Part shown: positions 25,981 to 35,302 of the stretch, in pieces
How positions within the stretch are numbered: the first letter of the stretch is position 1
Layout: the number at the start of each line of letters is the position of its first letter
Notes under the pieces: model-generated
The model's input: the letters and a program-made list of their open reading frames with translations, nothing else
Told to the model about the DNA's origin: nothing
Databases searched by the model: none
Origin: an uncultured Luminiphilus sp.
GTDB taxonomy: Bacteria; Pseudomonadota; Gammaproteobacteria; Pseudomonadales; Halieaceae
NCBI GenBank assembly: GCA_938091995.1
Contig: CALKNZ010000024.1
Coordinates: forward strand, 16,395 to 80,394
DNA: 64,000 nucleotides
Direction: 5' to 3'
Translations under genes and position numbers: made by a program

Positions 25981-27615
25981 ATGTATCAATACAACTCCAT
26001 CGACCAGGCTATTGTAGAAGCCAGAGTCAGCCAATTTGCGGAGCAAATGAACCGTTACCTCGCGGGTACCCTACCTGAAGAGCAATTCATGCCGCTGCGA
26101 CTGCAGAATGGACTGTATATTCAACGGCATGCGCCCATGCTCCGTGTCGCCATTCCCTACGGCACATTGGCGGGCTATCAGTTGCGGCACTTAGCGCAGA
26201 TTGCTCGTCAATACGATCGGGGCTACGGCCACTTCACCACCCGACAGAATATTCAGTTTAACTGGCTGGCACTGGAGCAGGTCCCGGAGGTATTGGGAGA
26301 ACTCGCAACGGTTCAAATGCATGCCATTCAAACCAGTGGCGCCTGTGTAAGAAACACCACTACAGATCCCCTCGCGGGAACGGTGCCCGATGAGGCTATT
26401 GACCCTCGGGTGGTTTGTGAACTCATTCGTCAGTGGTCTACCTTTCATCCGGAATTTGCCTACCTACCCCGAAAATTTAAAATTGCCGTAGTCGCTACCG
26501 AAGAAGATCGCGCGGCTATTGAAGTCCATGACGTGGGGATTCGCGTCAAAACCCACGCCATTCATGGACTGGCCTTTGATCTTTGGGTTGGGGGCGGATT
26601 AGGACGAACCCCTTTATTGGGACACCGCTTGCTGGCAGACCTACCGTTGGATGAGTTGAGGAATTGGCTCACAGCTGTGCTCAGGGTCTACAACCTCGCG
26701 GGTAGAAGAGACAACAAATACAAGGCACGCATCAAAATCTTGGTCAACGCCATGGGAGTAGAGGCCTTCCGTGAGGCTGTGACACACCGCTACCTCACTG
26801 ATCACGATAGCGAATTGAAAATCAGTACGAAAACACTGCAAGATTTGAGCGACAGCTTTGCCTGCAATCTTCAGCCACAACCGGTTGAGGCGCAAACAGG
26901 TACCACTGCGTTTCAGCGCTGGTATCTTCAAAATACAAAACCCCATCGCATCATGGGCTATCGCTCGGTGTTTATTTCACTGAAAAGGCCGGGCACAGCA
27001 CCAGGTGATGTTACAGCTGAGCAAATGGAAATCGTTGCCGATTTAGCCGATCAATTCAGCCGTTCGGAAATACGCACGACCCATGATCAAAATTTGATCT
27101 TGCCCCATGTTGCCGAGACTGATCTTCAAGAATTACTGCAGGCCCTCAGTGCCCATGATTTAGCCCACCCCAATTTGGGCCTGATCTCAGACAGCATTGC
27201 CTGCCCGGGTCTAGACTTTTGCAGCCTTGCCAATGCGCCATCACTGTCCCTCGCAGAAGCTCTTCACGAGACGTTTTCTGACCTTGATGAGCAGGTCGAT
27301 ATTGGTCCGTTAGAAGTCAAAATATCGGGTTGCATGAATGCCTGTGGGCATCACCATATTGCCCACATCGGTATTCTCGGCGTCGAGAAAAAAGGGCAGC
27401 CGTGGTACCAAATTACTTTGGGAGGACGTGACCAACAGGGCGCCGCACTCGGTAAGCGGTTGGGGCCCGCGGTTCCCCACGATGACGTACTGCCCCTCAT
27501 CAAACGACTGATTGACACCTACCTTTCAGAACGGCAACGGGGCGAGTATTTCGTTGGCTTTGTCGATCGCCTTGGTGTCGATTACCTCAAGGAGATCAGC
27601 TATGCCACTCATTAA
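25981..27615 (+). CDS. cysI: Sulfite reductase, siroheme/4Fe-4S haemoprotein
   Basis: A 544-residue nitrite/sulfite reductase with the two half-repeats of the family. The four cluster and siroheme cysteines are in CPGLDFCSLANA and SGCMNACGHHH. The enzyme reduces sulfite to sulfide with six electrons. The start MYQYNSIDQ matches family N-termini, so ATG 25981 is used although no ribosome binding site is seen; an in-frame TTG at 25963 is the alternative. The flavoprotein partner CysJ is not in the window, so electrons may come from ferredoxin or an unlinked reductase. It heads cysI-DUF934-cysG-cysH, a known proteobacterial assimilatory arrangement. Confidence 0.95.
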   Translation: MYQYNSIDQAIVEARVSQFAEQMNRYLAGTLPEEQFMPLRLQNGLYIQRHAPMLRVAIPYGTLAGYQLRHLAQIARQYDRGYGHFTTRQNIQFNWLALEQVPEVLGELATVQMHAIQTSGACVRNTTTDPLAGTVPDEAIDPRVVCELIRQWSTFHPEFAYLPRKFKIAVVATEEDRAAIEVHDVGIRVKTHAIHGLAFDLWVGGGLGRTPLLGHRLLADLPLDELRNWLTAVLRVYNLAGRRDNKYKARIKILVNAMGVEAFREAVTHRYLTDHDSELKISTKTLQDLSDSFACNLQPQPVEAQTGTTAFQRWYLQNTKPHRIMGYRSVFISLKRPGTAPGDVTAEQMEIVADLADQFSRSEIRTTHDQNLILPHVAETDLQELLQALSAHDLAHPNLGLISDSIACPGLDFCSLANAPSLSLAEALHETFSDLDEQVDIGPLEVKISGCMNACGHHHIAHIGILGVEKKGQPWYQITLGGRDQQGAALGKRLGPAVPHDDVLPLIKRLIDTYLSERQRGEYFVGFVDRLGVDYLKEISYATH

Positions 27616-27967
27616 CCAACATGGCGAAGAGGTCGCTTTGAGCCCGACTATGGCACTAGACCCCACAGAAAGTGACATTGCCTCTGTCGGGAACCGGTCG
27701 CTTATCACCTTCGCTTTTGACAGTTCAGTCGATGGCAAGGCATTTTCAGCGGCGGCCCTACTGCGGGCAGAGGGCTACTCCGGCACGCTGCTGGGCGTCG
27801 GTCCCGTAGGACTGGACCGTTTAGCTTACGGCTTCCGAGTGGGTTTCGATGTGCTCGAACTGACAGATGCCGAGTGGCAGCTGCTCCAGTCTCATCATCT
27901 CTCCCCCTTCCCACATCACTACCAACCTCAAACGCGGTCGAATCAGCCGTTAAAGAAAAGCGCATGA
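27602..27967 (+). CDS. DUF934 family protein of sulfur assimilation
   Basis: A 121-residue protein whose second half (FSAAALLRAEGYSGTLLGVGPVGLDRLAYGFRVGFD, here quoted in part: FSAAALLRAEGYSG, RVGFDVLEL) is the conserved DUF934 core. The family is almost always found beside cysI and is thought to assist sulfite reductase or siroheme supply, with no proven activity. It is shorter than usual at the N-terminus. The ATG at 27602 lies inside the cysI end (14-base overlap) with AAGGAG 7 bases upstream, and the stop overlaps the cysG start in ATGA (27964-27967). Confidence 0.88.
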   Translation: MPLINQHGEEVALSPTMALDPTESDIASVGNRSLITFAFDSSVDGKAFSAAALLRAEGYSGTLLGVGPVGLDRLAYGFRVGFDVLELTDAEWQLLQSHHLSPFPHHYQPQTRSNQPLKKSA

Positions 27968-29367
27968 ACGCCCCCCTGCCATTTCAATTACAAATTTCCT
28001 CCCGACCGGTTTTGCTGATAGGCACCGGTGAGGCGGCAGAGGCCAAAGCACGACTGCTACGAGAGCGTGATGCCGACATTACCCATTGGTCTAGCCCGCC
28101 TGGCGAAGATGAACGCCTCCAGGTCGAATACGCCAATCGAGATCCTAAGACCCGTTTTGTTTTGGTGGTAGTGGCTGAGGTTAACGCCTGGACCGAAGCC
28201 CTCATGCCTTGGATTGACTCGGAAAGATTACTGGTCAATGTCGTTGACGCGCCACATCTGTCACAAGGTTTTGTACCTGCCATCGTCTCCCGGGGCCGTA
28301 TTCAGATCGGTATTGGTACTGGCGGTAGCTCGCCTGTATTGGCTCGATTCGTTCGCACGCGACTGGAGCAAGCCCTGCCACAAGGACTGGAACGCCTAGC
28401 CGACTTTGCCGATCGATGGCAGCTGCGAGTGCGTCAGATTATCGACACTGTGAGTACTCGGCGACAGTTTTGGGAGCGGCATCTCAGCGGTGCGGCCGGC
28501 CAAGCCGCCCTCAATAACGAGTCCGACCTCGCAGATAGCCTGTTAAGCACGGCCTTAGATTCAGATCACTCACCCCAAGGGCGAGTAACCCTGGTAGGCG
28601 CAGGCCCTGGGGATGCATCGCTACTGACCTTGAAAGGACTGCAACGATTACAAGAAGCCGATGTGGTGCTCTATGACAAACTCGTCAGCCCAGAAGTACT
28701 AAGCTTGGCCCGTCGAGATGCTCAAATGGAAGATGTTGGCAAGCGTCGGGGTCACTGCCCTACCCCCCAAGACAGTATTAACAAACGCCTGGTTGAGTTG
28801 GGTGGCCAAGGTCTTACCGTTTGCAGACTAAAAGGCGGCGATCCGTATTTATTTGGTCGAGGGGGTGAAGAAGCACTGGCCTTAGTTCAGGCAGGTATTT
28901 CCGTAGAAGTAGTACCGGGTATCACGACCGCCAGTGCCACCGCCGCAGCCACTGGCATGCCATTGACTCATCGTCGGATCGCCCGCTCGGTACGTTTCAT
29001 TACAGGCCATTTGGCGTTGCAGCAAACTGAGACTGACTGGCAAGCACTCGCGTCGGAACAGGAAACACTCGTGATCTATATGGGCTTCTCCCACTTACAG
29101 ACGATAGCGGAGCGCCTGCAAGATGCAGGGCTTAGCAAAACAACACCCTTTGCCTTAATACAAAACGCAACGACACCGCGACAACAGATCGTACACGGTC
29201 AGTTGGGGCGGGCCGAAGAAGCTAGCACCAAACTGTGTTTAGACGAGGGGCCCATTTTAGTCATTATTGGAGAGGTCACTCGACTCGCACAGGAACTGGC
29301 GCCGCAAGCAGTAACCGAGGCTAAAGCACAACAAACCGATCCACTTTACTGGCTGCAAAGCGCCTAG
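27964..29367 (+). CDS. cysG: Siroheme synthase (precorrin-2 dehydrogenase/ferrochelatase and uroporphyrinogen-III methyltransferase)
   Basis: A 467-residue bifunctional CysG. The N-terminal half has the NAD-binding VLLIGTGEAAEAKA and handles precorrin-2 oxidation and iron insertion. The C-terminal half is the SAM-dependent methyltransferase, with VTLVGAGPGDASLLTLKG, VCRLKGGDPYLFGRGGEEA and VVPGITTASATAAATGMPLT (the last shown in parts: VVPGITTAS, GMPLTHR). It makes the siroheme needed by the upstream CysI. The glycine triplet usual in the first motif reads GTG instead of GGG, a mild variant. The start overlaps the DUF934 stop (ATGA), indicating tight coupling. Confidence 0.95.
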   Translation: MNAPLPFQLQISSRPVLLIGTGEAAEAKARLLRERDADITHWSSPPGEDERLQVEYANRDPKTRFVLVVVAEVNAWTEALMPWIDSERLLVNVVDAPHLSQGFVPAIVSRGRIQIGIGTGGSSPVLARFVRTRLEQALPQGLERLADFADRWQLRVRQIIDTVSTRRQFWERHLSGAAGQAALNNESDLADSLLSTALDSDHSPQGRVTLVGAGPGDASLLTLKGLQRLQEADVVLYDKLVSPEVLSLARRDAQMEDVGKRRGHCPTPQDSINKRLVELGGQGLTVCRLKGGDPYLFGRGGEEALALVQAGISVEVVPGITTASATAAATGMPLTHRRIARSVRFITGHLALQQTETDWQALASEQETLVIYMGFSHLQTIAERLQDAGLSKTTPFALIQNATTPRQQIVHGQLGRAEEASTKLCLDEGPILVIIGEVTRLAQELAPQAVTEAKAQQTDPLYWLQSA

Positions 29368-29376
29368 GGTTGAGCT

Positions 29377-30048
29377 ATGAGCAGCGCGCTATTTGCCGCT
29401 AAACATGTGGCTTGGAACATAGAAGCTCTAAACGAAACCTTTCAGAGCGCCTCTCCCGAAACCATTGTACGCTGGGCGTTGGCACAGAACCTAAAAGTTC
29501 TCACTAGTACCAGTTTTGCTACGCAATCTGCGGCTATGCTGCATCTTGTCAATAAACTCGGCCCCTCGCTGCCTACCCTTTGGATTGATACCGGGTTTGC
29601 CCCGGCCAGCACTCGAGAATTCAGTCGTCGGTTAGTTGAACGGCTCAACCTGAATCTCGTGACCTACCGCCCTAAATTAACGCCCTTGCTATGCCTGCAG
29701 ACCATTGGCGCAGCAAATATCGAAGACTTGAGCGAGGAGCAGCGTGTACAACTGGCAGACATGGTAAAAATTGAGCCCTTTGAACGAGCCTTAAACGCGC
29801 TACGACCCCATATCTGGATAACGGGAATACGTGCTGAAGAGACAGCGTTTCGCGCAAAGCTGCGTCCAGCAAGTTGGGATGATCGGGGAATGCTAAAGCT
29901 GGCACCGTTTCTCAATAGCAGCGAAGCTGATATTGAGGAATATATGACCGAGCATGAATTACCCTCAGGCCCCGTTAGCATCGACCCTACCAAAGCTGCA
30001 CCGCACCTTGAGTGCGGTCTTCATACCCGACGCGGCGCACCCGAGTAA
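29377..30048 (+). CDS. cysH: Phosphoadenylyl-sulfate (PAPS) reductase
   Basis: A 223-residue ATP-pyrophosphatase-fold protein ending in ECGLH, whose Cys is the redox nucleophile. Family segments include LWIDTGF, KIEPFERAL and ITGIRAEE. The Cys pairs that bind 4Fe-4S in APS reductases are absent (KIEPFERAL lacks the preceding CC, and no late CxxC exists), so this is the PAPS-type enzyme using thioredoxin or glutaredoxin to release sulfite. It follows cysG by 9 bases and closes the operon. The sulfite formed feeds CysI, the first gene of the same operon. Confidence 0.93.
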   Translation: MSSALFAAKHVAWNIEALNETFQSASPETIVRWALAQNLKVLTSTSFATQSAAMLHLVNKLGPSLPTLWIDTGFAPASTREFSRRLVERLNLNLVTYRPKLTPLLCLQTIGAANIEDLSEEQRVQLADMVKIEPFERALNALRPHIWITGIRAEETAFRAKLRPASWDDRGMLKLAPFLNSSEADIEEYMTEHELPSGPVSIDPTKAAPHLECGLHTRRGAPE

Positions 30049-30078
30049 TTAGGACAAAAGTTCATCACGGGTCATTTC

Positions 30079-30465
30079 TTATCTGACAGCCGGATCAATT
30101 GCCTCTGTAGCGGCATCCCAGTACACATAAACGCTAAGCTCAGGCATTTTGAAAATAAGGCCCGCAGAGCCAAGACCTGAGCGGCGATAAACCGGCTGTT
30201 CATCTTGATCAAGGTAATTCCCTACCGCATCCGCCTTTGGGCTGAGATGGTAGGCAATACCATCACTGCGAATAATGGAAACATAGCCCTGGCGCTGTGA
30301 AAACTGGCAGGGCAGTATTTTTGACGCTTGGGAGGCACCCAAGGGATAAATATCACAGCGTGCCGTCACTGTGTCACTGACAGCCGGCAACGCCAGCAGC
30401 ATTGTGGTGACTGCCAGTGAGCAGAAGCGCACGCCGCCCCATACCGCACTGGCAATCGATGTCAT
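30079..30465 (-). CDS. Small secreted protein of unknown function
   Basis: A 128-residue protein with a signal peptide (SLAVTTMLLALPAVSDT). The mature part has two cysteines (ARCDIYP and LPCQFSQRQGYV) and the segments VYRRSGLGSAGLIF and VYVYWDA. I believe similar small exported proteins are widespread in marine gammaproteobacteria without known function. The ATG overlaps the stop of the saccharopine-dehydrogenase-like gene in ATGA (30462-30465), so translation is coupled. No catalytic motif is visible. Confidence 0.7.
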   Translation of the reverse strand: MTSIASAVWGGVRFCSLAVTTMLLALPAVSDTVTARCDIYPLGASQASKILPCQFSQRQGYVSIIRSDGIAYHLSPKADAVGNYLDQDEQPVYRRSGLGSAGLIFKMPELSVYVYWDAATEAIDPAVR

Positions 30466-31637
30466 GGCGCTTCGACTTTAAAAGTGATTCCCGCATTAGC
30501 CTGCAGGCGATCGATCAAAGGTTGCCCCATCGCCGCGGCCGGCGTCAGGACGCCCCCCTCTCCCAGGTCAGGGTTGTTGAGCAAGCAAAGCGCCGCTTCT
30601 GCCAACATTTTAGAGGTCGATCCGTACCCAGGATCGCGGTCCCCTGCTACGGAAGTTATTAACATTTCGCCATCGGCTCCCTGAGCGACAAAGATGGCCT
30701 CGTAATTACCGGCTTTACGCTCTTCTGCAGAAGGACCTTCACCGGGCTGTAAGGGGCTCTCTGCGAGGGTCTTATCTTTCGCGACAAAATCGGCCGTAGC
30801 TTTACCCTGGTCACCATCGCCCGTGAGCAACATTTCGTCGTAAGCAAAATCCTCCCCATAAGGATGGCCCATTAAAAAGTTAGAGCGATGGATGTTCTTG
30901 GTGTTAATCGCCGCCATGATAAACGGCGCGGACCAACTCTTCAGTTCCTCGTCATATTGGGGCTTATCGCCATCGGGCTGAGTGGGGCCCGCGAAACCTT
31001 CGGTCAACGCAAACGGATTCATCAGCGTTGCAATAATTTCAGGCTTTGCCGCAGCGGCCGTCATCGTCGCTCGTAAAGAAGCAATGGTACCGCCAGAAAA
31101 ACTGCCGTTCATGGCGCGAACCCGTCCTTTCACTCGGCTTACAGTTTTACCCGTGATGGCCTTGGCATGTTCTTGAAGATGGAAGACACCCAGATCAAAG
31201 GGAATAGAATCGAAGCCACAGGAATGTACGATGCGAGCACCCGAGGCCTTTGCACTACTGTTGTACATGGCAATGGTGTGGTGCATCCAAGCGGGCTCTC
31301 CACTCAGATCAACATAATCCGTACCGTGTGTTGCGCATTGCTTAACCAACTCTTCTCCATACAACTGATAGGGACCCACCGTGGTAATTACAACGCTTGC
31401 AGACTTCACCATTGCCTCGAGAGAAGCGGGGTCGTCACTATCGACAGCAATCAGCGGAATGGCCTCTGAGATGCCCATTTCGCTCCGGACAGCAGTGAGC
31501 TTCTCAATGGAACGGCCCGCCATAGCCCAACTAAAATCGGCATTGGGGTATTGTTCGTTGAGGTATTCCGCGACCAAACGGCCCGTGTATCCTGACGCAC
31601 CAAAAACCACAATGTCATACTGTCTTTCTGCATTCAT
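30462..31637 (-). CDS. Saccharopine-dehydrogenase-like reductase
   Basis: A 391-residue protein with an N-terminal Rossmann motif YDIVVFGASGYTGRLVAEYL. The domain layout matches saccharopine dehydrogenase-like oxidoreductases and mycobacterial trans-acting enoyl reductases. Further marks are VVITTVGPYQLYGEELV and YVDLSGEPAWM. Members act on lipid intermediates in actinobacteria, but the proteobacterial ones are uncharacterised. ATG 31637 is used; a TTG two codons upstream (31643) has GGAG at a better distance (5 bases), so the start may be there. It is divergent from the DUF938 gene and coupled downstream to a small secreted protein. Confidence 0.88.
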   Translation of the reverse strand: MNAERQYDIVVFGASGYTGRLVAEYLNEQYPNADFSWAMAGRSIEKLTAVRSEMGISEAIPLIAVDSDDPASLEAMVKSASVVITTVGPYQLYGEELVKQCATHGTDYVDLSGEPAWMHHTIAMYNSSAKASGARIVHSCGFDSIPFDLGVFHLQEHAKAITGKTVSRVKGRVRAMNGSFSGGTIASLRATMTAAAAKPEIIATLMNPFALTEGFAGPTQPDGDKPQYDEELKSWSAPFIMAAINTKNIHRSNFLMGHPYGEDFAYDEMLLTGDGDQGKATADFVAKDKTLAESPLQPGEGPSAEERKAGNYEAIFVAQGADGEMLITSVAGDRDPGYGSTSKMLAEAALCLLNNPDLGEGGVLTPAAAMGQPLIDRLQANAGITFKVEAP

Positions 31638-31742
31638 AGCCAATATTTCTCCGGTAATAAAAATAACATGCCTGTACGAGGTATAGGCTGGCGCTAGATA
31701 ATGCGTGGATGCGAAGCAAGGTACAACCCCGGAGTGAGTTCC

Positions 31743-32357
31743 ATGGCCCTAGAGATATCCCCCGCCGCCGAGCGTAACCGACAATTTATCGTAGACGTCC
31801 TTGAAAAGGCACTGCCTGCCACAGGCATGGTTCTAGAGGTGGCCAGTGGGACGGGGCAACACGCTGCCTACGCTGCACCCCGGCTTAGCCCCCGAATTTG
31901 GCAACCCAGCGATTGCTATCTCGACAGCCTTAAGATGATTAATGACTGGCGTGACGCCGAACCCAGTATTAACTTACTCACTCCCCTGCTTCTAGATGTG
32001 ACAGAGCAGCCCTGGCCAGTAGAGACCCGACCTATCAATCCGGCGATCAGCGCTATAGTTGCCATTAATATGATTCACATTGCCCCGTGGCAATGCTGCG
32101 AGGCGCTGTTAGATGGCGCTCAACGTATTCTCCCTCCAGGTGGCGTGTTGTATTTCTACGGGCCTTTTAAACAGCGGGGTGAACATACCTCCCCGTCAAA
32201 TCTAGCCTTCGATCACAGTCTCAGAAGTCGAGATTCCGAATGGGGTATTCGAGATCTTGAGAAGGTCACTCTAGCTGCCGCAGCACGCCAGCTAGAGTTA
32301 GTCGAGGTGATTCCCATGCCTGCCAATAACCTGTCAGTTATTTTTAAGCGCCATTAA
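31743..32357 (+). CDS. DUF938 family SAM-dependent methyltransferase
   Basis: A 204-residue protein with the DUF938 opening ISPAAERNRQFIVDVLEKAL and the SAM-binding motif I VLEVASGTGQHAAY. Other conserved pieces are the NMIHIAPW motif and LPPGGVLYFYGPFK. The human relative is METTL26; the substrate is unknown in bacteria. The start is placed at 31743 because GGAG lies close upstream and the earlier residues are not family-like. Its end overlaps the end of the convergent OmpA-family gene by 14 bases. Confidence 0.9.
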   Translation: MALEISPAAERNRQFIVDVLEKALPATGMVLEVASGTGQHAAYAAPRLSPRIWQPSDCYLDSLKMINDWRDAEPSINLLTPLLLDVTEQPWPVETRPINPAISAIVAINMIHIAPWQCCEALLDGAQRILPPGGVLYFYGPFKQRGEHTSPSNLAFDHSLRSRDSEWGIRDLEKVTLAAAARQLELVEVIPMPANNLSVIFKRH

Positions 32358-33066
32358 TTGTGACCTCAGCCACTTGGCGATTACCGGCGCCCTGGTCAAT
32401 AGCGATATGCACTCGACGCTCTAGAGCGTAGGCATCGGTATCACCTTCAATCGCTAGGGCCTGGGTTTCGCCGTGTGCCAACACTGTCATCCGACTTGGG
32501 GCGACACCTGCCTCAAGCAGTTGCTGTGCTACCCGTTCCGCTCTGGCTAGAGAAAGGGCCATGTTGCTTGCGGAGTCACCTCGGGGATCGGCATAACCCT
32601 CAATCCGCACGCTCAAGCCCTCGTTGCGGTTCAAAAAAGTGGCTAGCAAGGCAAGCCGATCTTCTCCGCCGGTCGTCAAACGGCTGTCATTGGTTTTAAA
32701 CAGCATTTCTAGCTGTAGCTGCTCAAGAGCCAGCTTCGCAAATCTTTCCTGCTCCATCTGGACGATTTCCAAATCTGCGTTCACCTTGCTCAACTCGCTA
32801 TGGGCCAAGGCCAAATCAGCCTGAGTAGCTACAAGTGCCTGCTCAGTAATGTGCAGTTCGTCGGCTGCGGCAACTTGATTGACCAACCAATCAGCACCTA
32901 TACCACCTAGGATAAAGCCGACAGGACCCGCCGCCGCAGTGGCGACCGCGATAGTCGTTAAGGCCGTTAAATCTTGCTTTGTGGCCGTCTCAAGGGCACT
33001 AGCTGGCTGAGCGGCAAGTAGCACCGAAAGTGTAAAAGCAGATGTTGCGGCTAAATAATTTTTCAT
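32344..33066 (-). CDS. OmpA-domain cell envelope protein
   Basis: A 240-residue exported protein (signal peptide ending near ASALETA). A short Gly/Ala-rich hydrophobic stretch (VATAAAGPVGFILGGIGADW) follows, then a coiled-coil-like region (LALAHSELSKVNADLEIVQ) and a C-terminal OmpA/Pal peptidoglycan-binding domain with RIEGYADPRGDSASNMALSL and LERRVHIAID. It probably ties the outer or inner membrane to peptidoglycan. AGGAG lies just upstream of ATG 33066; an open extension to 33297 lacks similarity and would bury the signal peptide. Confidence 0.9.
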   Translation of the reverse strand: MKNYLAATSAFTLSVLLAAQPASALETATKQDLTALTTIAVATAAAGPVGFILGGIGADWLVNQVAAADELHITEQALVATQADLALAHSELSKVNADLEIVQMEQERFAKLALEQLQLEMLFKTNDSRLTTGGEDRLALLATFLNRNEGLSVRIEGYADPRGDSASNMALSLARAERVAQQLLEAGVAPSRMTVLAHGETQALAIEGDTDAYALERRVHIAIDQGAGNRQVAEVTINGA

Positions 33067-33220
33067 GACAAGCTCCTGATTGTTAAAACTGATGCGATCA
33101 CCCTGATCACTCCAATAATTTAACCCCCTCAGTAGGTGCCAGCCGTGCTGCAAAGTGGTTAAGCTGAGCCCAATTCTGCTGAAATATGGCAGTGAAGATA
33201 AATCTAACGAAGTAAGCCTA

Positions 33221-34291
33221 TTGCGAAAAATCATCCACATCGATGCCGATTGTTTCTTTGCGGCGATTGAAATGCGAGACGACCCAAGCTTGGTCAATCG
33301 CCCCTTCGCTGTTGGAGGGAGCGCCGCAGGACGCGGTGTGTTAACAACCTGTAACTATCCGGCTCGGGAGTTTGGCGTCCGCTCGGCAATGCCCACCTCT
33401 CAGGCCTATCGCCTGTGCCCTGATTTGGTAGTGGCGCCGGTGAATATTCCAAAATATCGCGAAGTGTCATTACAAATGCATGAGATCTTTGAGCAGTTCA
33501 CCGATGTCATAGAACCGCTCTCCCTAGATGAAGCCTATCTGGACGTAACCGATAGCACCCTGTTTGACGGCTCGGCATCGAGAATCGCCGAAGCGATTCG
33601 TGAACAAATAAAACATGAAATTAACATTACTGTGTCTGCCGGAGTGTCCATTAATAAGTTCGTGGCCAAAGTGGCCTCTGATTGGAATAAACCTGACGGT
33701 CAAAAAGTGGTACCTCCTGATGAGGTTGATGCCTTTACCGCAGCACTAGAAGTGCGGGCGATTCCGGGTGTTGGGCCGGTAACCGCAGACAAACTTAACC
33801 GCATGGGCTTTCATAAATGTACCGACCTTCGCCGAGCCGAAGCACGCGTACTGAAACGGCGCTTCGGCAGCTTCGCTCAGACGCTCATGGAACGTGCCTA
33901 CGGACGGGATAATCGGCCCGTGAATACCAGCCGAATTCGCAAATCGATTAGTGTCGAACACACTTACACACAGGACCTGCAAAACGGCCAACCCTGCTTA
34001 GACAAGCTACCAGGACTTCTCGAAGAGCTCAGCGGCCGAATAGACAAAGGGAATCTGGCTCCACGGATTCAAAAAGCTTACGTGAAAGTAAAGTTCAACG
34101 ACTTCTCAACCACTACCGTCGAACGCGTGGGCACTGCCGCTCGACTGAGTGATTATCAAGAACTCCTGGCGGATGGCCTTGCAAGGCGGGACTTACCGGT
34201 GCGCCTGTTAGGTCTTGGTGTTCGACTCAAACCAGATTTTTCCGAGCACTTCGAGCAGCTACCGCTGCGAATGGAAGACAACGAGGGCTAA
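33221..34291 (+). CDS. dinB: DNA polymerase IV
   Basis: A 356-residue Y-family polymerase. The palm opens RKIIHIDADCFFAAIEMRDD with the catalytic Asp and the Phe steric gate, and SLDEAYLDVT carries the other acidic residues. A helix-hairpin-helix (AIPGVGPVTADKLNRMG) and the little-finger domain follow. It bypasses lesions at replication forks. The start is taken at TTG 33221, matching the family N-terminus; a GTG at 33155 would add 22 unmatched residues. I do not see a LexA box of the CTGT-N8-ACAG type upstream, so SOS control is not evident. Confidence 0.93.
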   Translation: MRKIIHIDADCFFAAIEMRDDPSLVNRPFAVGGSAAGRGVLTTCNYPAREFGVRSAMPTSQAYRLCPDLVVAPVNIPKYREVSLQMHEIFEQFTDVIEPLSLDEAYLDVTDSTLFDGSASRIAEAIREQIKHEINITVSAGVSINKFVAKVASDWNKPDGQKVVPPDEVDAFTAALEVRAIPGVGPVTADKLNRMGFHKCTDLRRAEARVLKRRFGSFAQTLMERAYGRDNRPVNTSRIRKSISVEHTYTQDLQNGQPCLDKLPGLLEELSGRIDKGNLAPRIQKAYVKVKFNDFSTTTVERVGTAARLSDYQELLADGLARRDLPVRLLGLGVRLKPDFSEHFEQLPLRMEDNEG

Positions 34292-34301
34292 GCAGCGCTC
34301 A

Positions 34302-34610
34302 TCACATCAAATAACCCAAACCCCAATACACACCCATAGCCAGTACCAAGACGTAAATATGGTTTCGGGTAAGCAGTGCGACAACCGCCGCAGTGGCTAA
34401 GCCGGCCCACTCATAAACTCTGGGGGCATGCCCACCCTCAGGACTCAGTAGCATGGTCATGACCAAAGCCGCCATCACCGCGGGCCCGACATATTCCAGG
34501 GCTTTGAGGGCTAACGGGGGAAATGTGTGATTAGACAGCAACAAAATAAAGACAGCGCGCATGGCATAACTGCCCAGTCCCATCAACACAATGGTCGCAA
34601 AGATCATCAT
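34302..34610 (-). CDS. azlD: AzlD-family branched-chain amino acid export subunit
   Basis: A 102-residue protein with about four hydrophobic helices (TIVLMGLGSYAMRAVFIL, ALEYVGPAVMAALVMTM and others). The length and the N-terminal GSYAMR match AzlD. AzlD works with AzlC to export branched-chain amino acids or their analogues. The ATG overlaps the azlC stop (34607-34610). It ends 10 bases from the end of dinB on the other strand. Confidence 0.9.
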   Translation of the reverse strand: MMIFATIVLMGLGSYAMRAVFILLLSNHTFPPLALKALEYVGPAVMAALVMTMLLSPEGGHAPRVYEWAGLATAAVVALLTRNHIYVLVLAMGVYWGLGYLM

Positions 34611-35299
34611 TTGCGCAACCGCTCAAGCACCAACCCTAAAATTAACCCGGCCAATACCGCAATTAATAAACCACTGCGGGAGGGCATATCAGCCAAGATA
34701 AAGGTCACCAACATAGCGAACACCGCAACCACAGCTTTCTGCCAGCTATCGATTGCAGTGACCAAAAGCCCCATAAATAAAACAGGCGTTGCGAACGTGA
34801 TATCGAGTCCAGCGGGTATTACGGGACCCACAAACAGACCCACTGCAGTAAAGGTCATCCAAAACATCCAAAAGGTGATACCCGCTGCCAGATAGTAATG
34901 GCGGAAATCAGCGGTCGGCAGGTTTTGCTTGCCCACGCACAGTGCAAAGACCTGATCAACCAACATGTAGGGAGCCAGCCAACGAAACCAAACCGGCTGG
35001 CGCTGCATCACCGGCGCCATTGAAAACGAATAAAAGAGATGCCTTGCACCAACCACCAGTGCCGCAGTGGCGGCAGCGGCCACAGACGCCCCCTCACCTA
35101 AAAGGGTAATCAGCGTAATTTGCGCCGCACCTGAGAACATAATGGGCGACGAGCTCCAACCTAGCCAGATCGCGAGTCCCGATTCCCGCACAGCCAGACC
35201 GAAGACCAGAGCAAAGGGGATGGCCGGTATCACTAAAACCAAAGCGTCGAAGAATCCGCGACGACCATAGTGAGATTTAAGGCTACTCGCTTCAGGCAT
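34607..35299 (-). CDS. azlC: AzlC-family branched-chain amino acid permease
   Basis: A 230-residue membrane protein with AzlC hallmarks: ALVIPAIPFALVFGLAVRE near the N-terminus, MFSGAAQITLITLL and ARHLFYSFSMAP. It is the larger subunit of the AzlCD exporter. It starts three bases after the dtd stop and overlaps azlD downstream, so it belongs to the DsrE-HIT-dtd-azlC-azlD chain. The substrate is assumed from the family. Confidence 0.93.
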   Translation of the reverse strand: MPEASSLKSHYGRRGFFDALVLVIPAIPFALVFGLAVRESGLAIWLGWSSSPIMFSGAAQITLITLLGEGASVAAAATAALVVGARHLFYSFSMAPVMQRQPVWFRWLAPYMLVDQVFALCVGKQNLPTADFRHYYLAAGITFWMFWMTFTAVGLFVGPVIPAGLDITFATPVLFMGLLVTAIDSWQKAVVAVFAMLVTFILADMPSRSGLLIAVLAGLILGLVLERLRK

Positions 35300-35302
35300 C
35301 AG

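Noticed and set aside
33067..33297. N-terminal extension of the OmpA-family gene
   Set aside because: It would place 77 unrelated residues before a clear signal peptide that has its own AGGAG and ATG; the region also overlaps the dinB head.
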